Positions 61,034-64,000 of a stretch of 64,000 nt of DNA are shown here, in pieces. This DNA is from Actinacidiphila paucisporea (GTDB lineage Bacteria; Actinomycetota; Actinomycetes; Streptomycetales; Streptomycetaceae). The position numbers were made by a program, and so were the translations under genes. The stretch spans positions 62,001-126,000 of the forward strand of contig NZ_FRBI01000018.1 of the NCBI RefSeq assembly GCF_900142575.1, given 5' to 3'. The notes beneath the pieces are model-generated. The model saw only the letters and a program-made list of their open reading frames with translations, ran no database searches and was not told the DNA's origin. The stretch's first letter is position 1. Each line of letters begins with the position of its first letter.

Positions 61034-61507
61034 TCAGGCCGCGTCGCCGATGGCGACCACCTGCGCGGACGCCGGCCCCTGCGGCGTCTCGTAGTCCACC
61101 GCGTCGCCGGCGCGGCGGCCGAGCAGCCCGCGGCCGAGCGGACTGTCGGCGGTCACCAGGGCCTGGTCCTGCTCGTCGGCGACCTCGCCGACGTGCAGCG
61201 TGTCGGTGGTGCCGTCGGCGAACCGTACGGTGACGGTGCTGCCGACGCCCACCACGTCGGTGCTGGGCGGGCCGCTCACGACGGCGTCGTGCAGCCGCTC
61301 GGTGACCTCGTCGATCCGGTTGTCCAGGCGCGTGACGTCCGAGGCGCGCTGCAGTTCGTCGGCCTGGTCGGCACTGTCGCCCGCCGCGTCGGAGTCACCG
61401 CCCCGCAAGGTGACGGCGACCGCGCTGCGCTCCTCGCGCAGATCGGACAGCTCCTTTTCGAGCGCCTTGCGGGCGGCGGGGCTGAGGGGCTCGGGGTCAC
61501 CGGTCAT
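61034..61507 (-). CDS. GreA/GreB-family transcription elongation factor-like protein
   Basis: 157 residues. The N-terminal coiled-coil is LSPAARKALEKELSDLREERSAVAV.. ADQADELQRASDVTRLDNRIDEVTERLHDAVV, with acidic residues near its tip (GGDSDAAGDSADQ). The C-terminal FKBP-like domain is VGVGSTVTVRFADGTTDTLHVGEV.. ALVTADSPLGRGLLGRRAGDAVDYETPQGP. This is a second-type Gre factor, smaller and more acidic than housekeeping GreA, perhaps acting on stalled RNA polymerase. It lies alone, 239 bases from the small gene pair. Confidence 0.88.
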   Translation of the reverse strand: MTGDPEPLSPAARKALEKELSDLREERSAVAVTLRGGDSDAAGDSADQADELQRASDVTRLDNRIDEVTERLHDAVVSGPPSTDVVGVGSTVTVRFADGTTDTLHVGEVADEQDQALVTADSPLGRGLLGRRAGDAVDYETPQGPASAQVVAIGDAA

Positions 61508-61719
61508 TCCTGCTCCCGTGGTGGTGGAGGGACGAACCGAATACGCGGCCGACCGGCCGTCAGGGAAAGTCGGGCACTCGTCGATATTTTAGTCGACCGG
61601 CCGGCCGAGGGCGCGGTCGCAGCCGCCGCGGGTACGGCGTAGCGTGAATCGTACGAACGGGCGGCCCCGAATGGGGCTTTCCGTACGCGGGGGAAGCCGA
61701 TCGAGGGGAGCTGAAAGGC

Positions 61720-61899
61720 ATGAGCAACAAGAACTCCCCGGCCAGGGGCCAACACGGTCTGGGCGCGCGGGGACAGGGAAAGCCGCTTTATTACCACACG
61801 CAGATTCCGCATGCGGAGCGGCAGTCGAAGGACCCCCTGCTCGCCAAGCGGCAGCAGCCGCACGACCACCGCCGGCAGAACGGCCACTGGGTTCCGTGA
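61720..61899 (+). CDS. Small basic protein of 59 residues
   Basis: Starts M-S-N-K-N-S-P-A-R-G-Q-H-G-L-G and ends H-D-H-R-R-Q-N-G-H-W-V-P. It is rich in Gln, His, Arg and Gly without hydrophobic core, so probably disordered or nucleic-acid binding. GGAGCTGAAAGG lies before the ATG at 61720. Its base composition is slightly lower in GC than its neighbours. It stands just upstream of the release-factor-like gene (115-base gap); a functional link to translation is only a guess. Confidence 0.65.
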   Translation: MSNKNSPARGQHGLGARGQGKPLYYHTQIPHAERQSKDPLLAKRQQPHDHRRQNGHWVP

Positions 61900-62014
61900 C
61901 GTTCCCCGACCGCCGGTACCGCGGGGTCGCCCGACCGACGCGCCCGGTGACCGCTCCCCGCCCGGACCCGCACGTCTTTCACCTGCCCGCAGCCGCAACC
62001 ACAGTGAGGGTGGC

Positions 62015-63193
62015 ATGGCCGACACGTACGATCTGACACCCGAAGTCCTGGCCGACCTGCGCACACCGCGGCCGTATCCCGCGATCACGCTCGCCATGCC
62101 GACCGATCCCGATCTGCCGTTCGGCGACAAGGAACGGATCCTGCTGCGCGATCTCGTGACCCAGGCCAAGCGCCAACTGGCCGCGGACACCGACGTCCCG
62201 CGGGACGCGAAGCTGGAACTGCGGGACCGCCTGCTGGATCCGGACGCCATCGAGGAGGCGGGCTTTCCCCTGCACCCCGCCGGCGCGCTGGTGGTCCATA
62301 TCGCCGCCGGGGAGCCCATTCGCGTCTGGCAGTTGACATCGCCGCCCGTCCAGCCGCGGGTGGAATTCGCCACGGTTTTCCTGACGCGCTATGCGGTCGC
62401 CGCCGAGCAGCGCTCCCATCCGTATCTGGTTCTCGTGCTCGACCGGGAAATGTGCCGGCTCTACAACGGTTCGGTACAGGAACTGGCCGAGGTGACGCGC
62501 TACGGATTCCCCGCCGCGCCGCAGATTCCCTCCCCCGAGGACTCGATTCCCGGACCGATACCCCGCGCCGCCCCTTACGAGTCGCACCAGGAGCGGGTCA
62601 AGCAGTATCTGCGGACCGTCGACAGCCACCTCGGCAGGGCGCTCAAGGAGCACAACGGGGCGCCGCTGTTCGTCGTCGGCGGCGAGAAGGCGCTCTCGAT
62701 CTTCAACGGCGTCACCGTCCACCGGGACCGCGTCGCCGGCACGTTGCCGCTGGTCGGTATGGACAAGGACCCGAAGCCCGACCTGGCGAAGCGCCTCACG
62801 CCCCTGCTGGACGAATTCCGCGTCGGGCAGATCGCCGAGGCCGTCGAGGAGGCGGAAGAGGCACGCTCCCAGCAGAGGTACGCCGGCGGCGCACCGGAGG
62901 TGTGGACCGCGGTCGCCGACAAGCGGGTGCGCCGGCTGCTGGTGGAGGAGGGCCTGCTGGTGGCGGGCCGGATCAGCGAGGATGCTCGGATCCTTGACGT
63001 CGTCCCCTACCCGGAGCCGGTGACGCTGCCCGACCCGTGGCCGGACGTCGAAGGGCTTGTCCACGCCGATGTGGCCACCGACGTCGTCGAGCAGATGGTC
63101 GAGAGGGCCGTACAGGCCGACTCCCAGGTGCTCTTCGTGCCCGACGGCTCCCTCCTCGCCGCCGACGGCGTGGCAGCAGTGCTGCGGTACTGA
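62015..63193 (+). CDS. Bacterial archaeo-eukaryotic release-factor-like protein (baeRF family 3-like)
   Basis: 392 residues. The N-terminal domain (YDLTPEVLADLRTPRPYPAITLAMPT.. RILLRDLVTQAKRQL) is followed by an RNase H-like middle domain (YLVLVLDREMCRLYNGSVQELAEV) and a C-terminal domain (PLFVVGGEKALSIFNGVT.., EEGLLVAGRISED, SQVLFVPDGSLLAADGVAAVLRY) in the order seen in baeRF/Host_attach-type proteins, bacterial relatives of aRF1/eRF1 proposed to act on stalled ribosomes. No GGQ loop is visible. GAGGG precedes the ATG. Confidence 0.8.
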   Translation: MADTYDLTPEVLADLRTPRPYPAITLAMPTDPDLPFGDKERILLRDLVTQAKRQLAADTDVPRDAKLELRDRLLDPDAIEEAGFPLHPAGALVVHIAAGEPIRVWQLTSPPVQPRVEFATVFLTRYAVAAEQRSHPYLVLVLDREMCRLYNGSVQELAEVTRYGFPAAPQIPSPEDSIPGPIPRAAPYESHQERVKQYLRTVDSHLGRALKEHNGAPLFVVGGEKALSIFNGVTVHRDRVAGTLPLVGMDKDPKPDLAKRLTPLLDEFRVGQIAEAVEEAEEARSQQRYAGGAPEVWTAVADKRVRRLLVEEGLLVAGRISEDARILDVVPYPEPVTLPDPWPDVEGLVHADVATDVVEQMVERAVQADSQVLFVPDGSLLAADGVAAVLRY

Positions 63194-63231
63194 CCGCGCA
63201 GGCTGATCCGCCAAGATCCGCCGGACAGGCC

Positions 63232-64000
63232 CTAGCTGACCGCTCCGGAGCGCGTGAGCGCCGCTGCCAACTCCGCGGCGTCGGGCGGGTTCGCCCCCGC
63301 CCTCGACACCGTCAGCGCGGCAGCGGTACCCGCCCGGTGCAGCGTCCGGGCGAGCGCGGGACCGTCGAGCCCGGCTGCCAGGCCGGGCCGGGCCGCCGCG
63401 CCGATCAGGCCGAGCGAGGCCAATGCGTCCAGCGCGGCGGCCATGAAGGCGTCGCCCGCCCCCACCGTGTCGGCGACCTCGGCGGGCACCGGCGCCGCCG
63501 TCACCCGCCCGGCCCGGGTGAAGGCCAGCGCGCCCTCCGCGCCGAGCGTCACGAAGACGGCGGCCGGGCCGAGTTCGAGCCAGCGCAGCGCCACGGTGCC
63601 GGGCTGCTCGCCCGGATACAGCCACGCAAGGTCCTCGTCGCTGGCCTTGACCACGTCGCTCAGCGCCACACACCGCTCCACCCGGCCCGCCGCCTCCTCG
63701 CGCGCGCCCAGCAGCGCCGGGCGTACGTTCGGGTCGTAGCTGACCGTCGCCGACCCCCGCAGCCGCGCCACCACGTCGAGGGCGGCAGCCGCGCCCGGCG
63801 GCTGCACCGCGCCGATCGACCCGAGATGCACATGCCGCACACCCGCCGGTAGCTCCACCGGCCGCAGCGTCCAGCCGATGTCGAAGTCGTACCAGGCCGC
63901 GCCGTGCCCGTCCAGCGTCACCACCGCGGTCGGGGTGGCCACGCCCGGCTGCCCGTCGGTCAGCACCTCCACCCCGGCGGACGCCAGGTGCGCGCCGATC
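63232..64000 (-). CDS. PfkB-family carbohydrate kinase (fructokinase-like), C-terminal part
   Basis: About 256 residues are visible; the N-terminus lies beyond the right edge. It has HVHLGSIGAVQPPG, YDPNVRPALLG (PfkB signature 1 region), VKASDEDLAWLYPGE, VFVTLGAEGALAF and the C-terminal signature D-T-V-G-A-G-D-A-F with the catalytic Asp. The D-P-N-V-R-P and K-A-S-x-E-D-L motifs favour fructokinase or a related hexose kinase. It phosphorylates a sugar with ATP. No other sugar genes are visible on this side. Confidence 0.9.
   Translation of the reverse strand, partial: IGAHLASAGVEVLTDGQPGVATPTAVVTLDGHGAAWYDFDIGWTLRPVELPAGVRHVHLGSIGAVQPPGAAAALDVVARLRGSATVSYDPNVRPALLGAREEAAGRVERCVALSDVVKASDEDLAWLYPGEQPGTVALRWLELGPAAVFVTLGAEGALAFTRAGRVTAAPVPAEVADTVGAGDAFMAAALDALASLGLIGAAARPGLAAGLDGPALARTLHRAGTAAALTVSRAGANPPDAAELAAALTRSGAVS

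Overview
The window is very GC-rich chromosomal DNA with the codon habits (third-position G/C, many GTG and one TTG start) and gene content of a Streptomycetaceae actinomycete (Streptomyces or a close relative such as Actinacidiphila). Support for this: mycothiol-type DinB partner of an ECF sigma factor, LAxTG sortase substrate, SpoIIE-type PP2C phosphatase with an HATPase domain, sugar ABC transporters without their own ATPase, a CebR-type operator and many DUF4232 proteins. There is no rRNA, tRNA, CRISPR array, insertion sequence or large biosynthetic cluster; the region reads as mixed housekeeping and accessory metabolism.

Layout. 1-333: 3' end of a phenylacetyl-CoA epoxidase reductase (paaE). 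0.4-2.3 kb: HxlR regulator divergent from a DHA2 drug exporter. 2.4-6.8 kb: LysR regulator divergent from sdhCAB, with a perfect 10+10 inverted repeat between them. 7-9 kb: a TetM/Otr-like ribosome-protection GTPase preceded by a short upstream ORF. 9-12 kb: DUF427, an SDR, and a SigG-like ECF sigma factor coupled to a DinB-like protein. 12-21.4 kb (mostly minus strand): two DHA2 exporters, LacI regulator, BenE transporter, secreted propeller/Fn3 protein, SGNH hydrolase with fascin-like repeats. 21.6-22.0 kb: a guanidine-III riboswitch in front of a SugE/Gdx guanidinium exporter. 22.3-28 kb: PPK2, P1 peptidase, DedA, DUF4232 lipoprotein, GH25 lysozyme, PHP protein. 28-34.9 kb (minus): a secreted GH51-like/Fn3/CBM2 enzyme under a perfect CebR box, soluble transhydrogenase, and a GH65 phosphorylase coupled to a beta-phosphoglucomutase. 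35-44 kb: two NAD(P)-binding proteins, secreted alpha/beta hydrolase, MarR/MFS pair, secreted protein, NDH-2, SpoIIE phosphatase, RNase HI.

44.8-54.9 kb is a sugar-acid/pectin utilisation locus: GntR regulator, DHDPS-family lyase, IlvD/Edd dehydratase, two ABC permeases, Gfo/Idh dehydrogenase, DUF6807 protein and a sugar-binding lipoprotein, mostly with stop/start overlaps, then a pectate lyase behind a strong terminator and an extreme C-tract. 55.0-58.0 kb (minus) is a compact, unusual operon: LAATG surface protein with a DUF4232 domain, its sortase, an ECF sigma factor, and a membrane-tethered DUF4232 paralogue placed where an anti-sigma factor would be expected. A 58-bp tandem duplication (not a multiple of three) rewrites the sortase N-terminus. 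58.2-60.3 kb: secreted VWA protein and a membrane companion. 60.4-64 kb: three small proteins, a Gre-family factor, a bacterial archaeo-eukaryotic release-factor-like (baeRF) protein and a partial PfkB sugar kinase.

The most interesting items are the guanidine-III riboswitch with a possible SD-sequestering switch, the surface-protein/sortase/sigma/sensor operon, the CebR-box promoter, and the frame-changing duplication.
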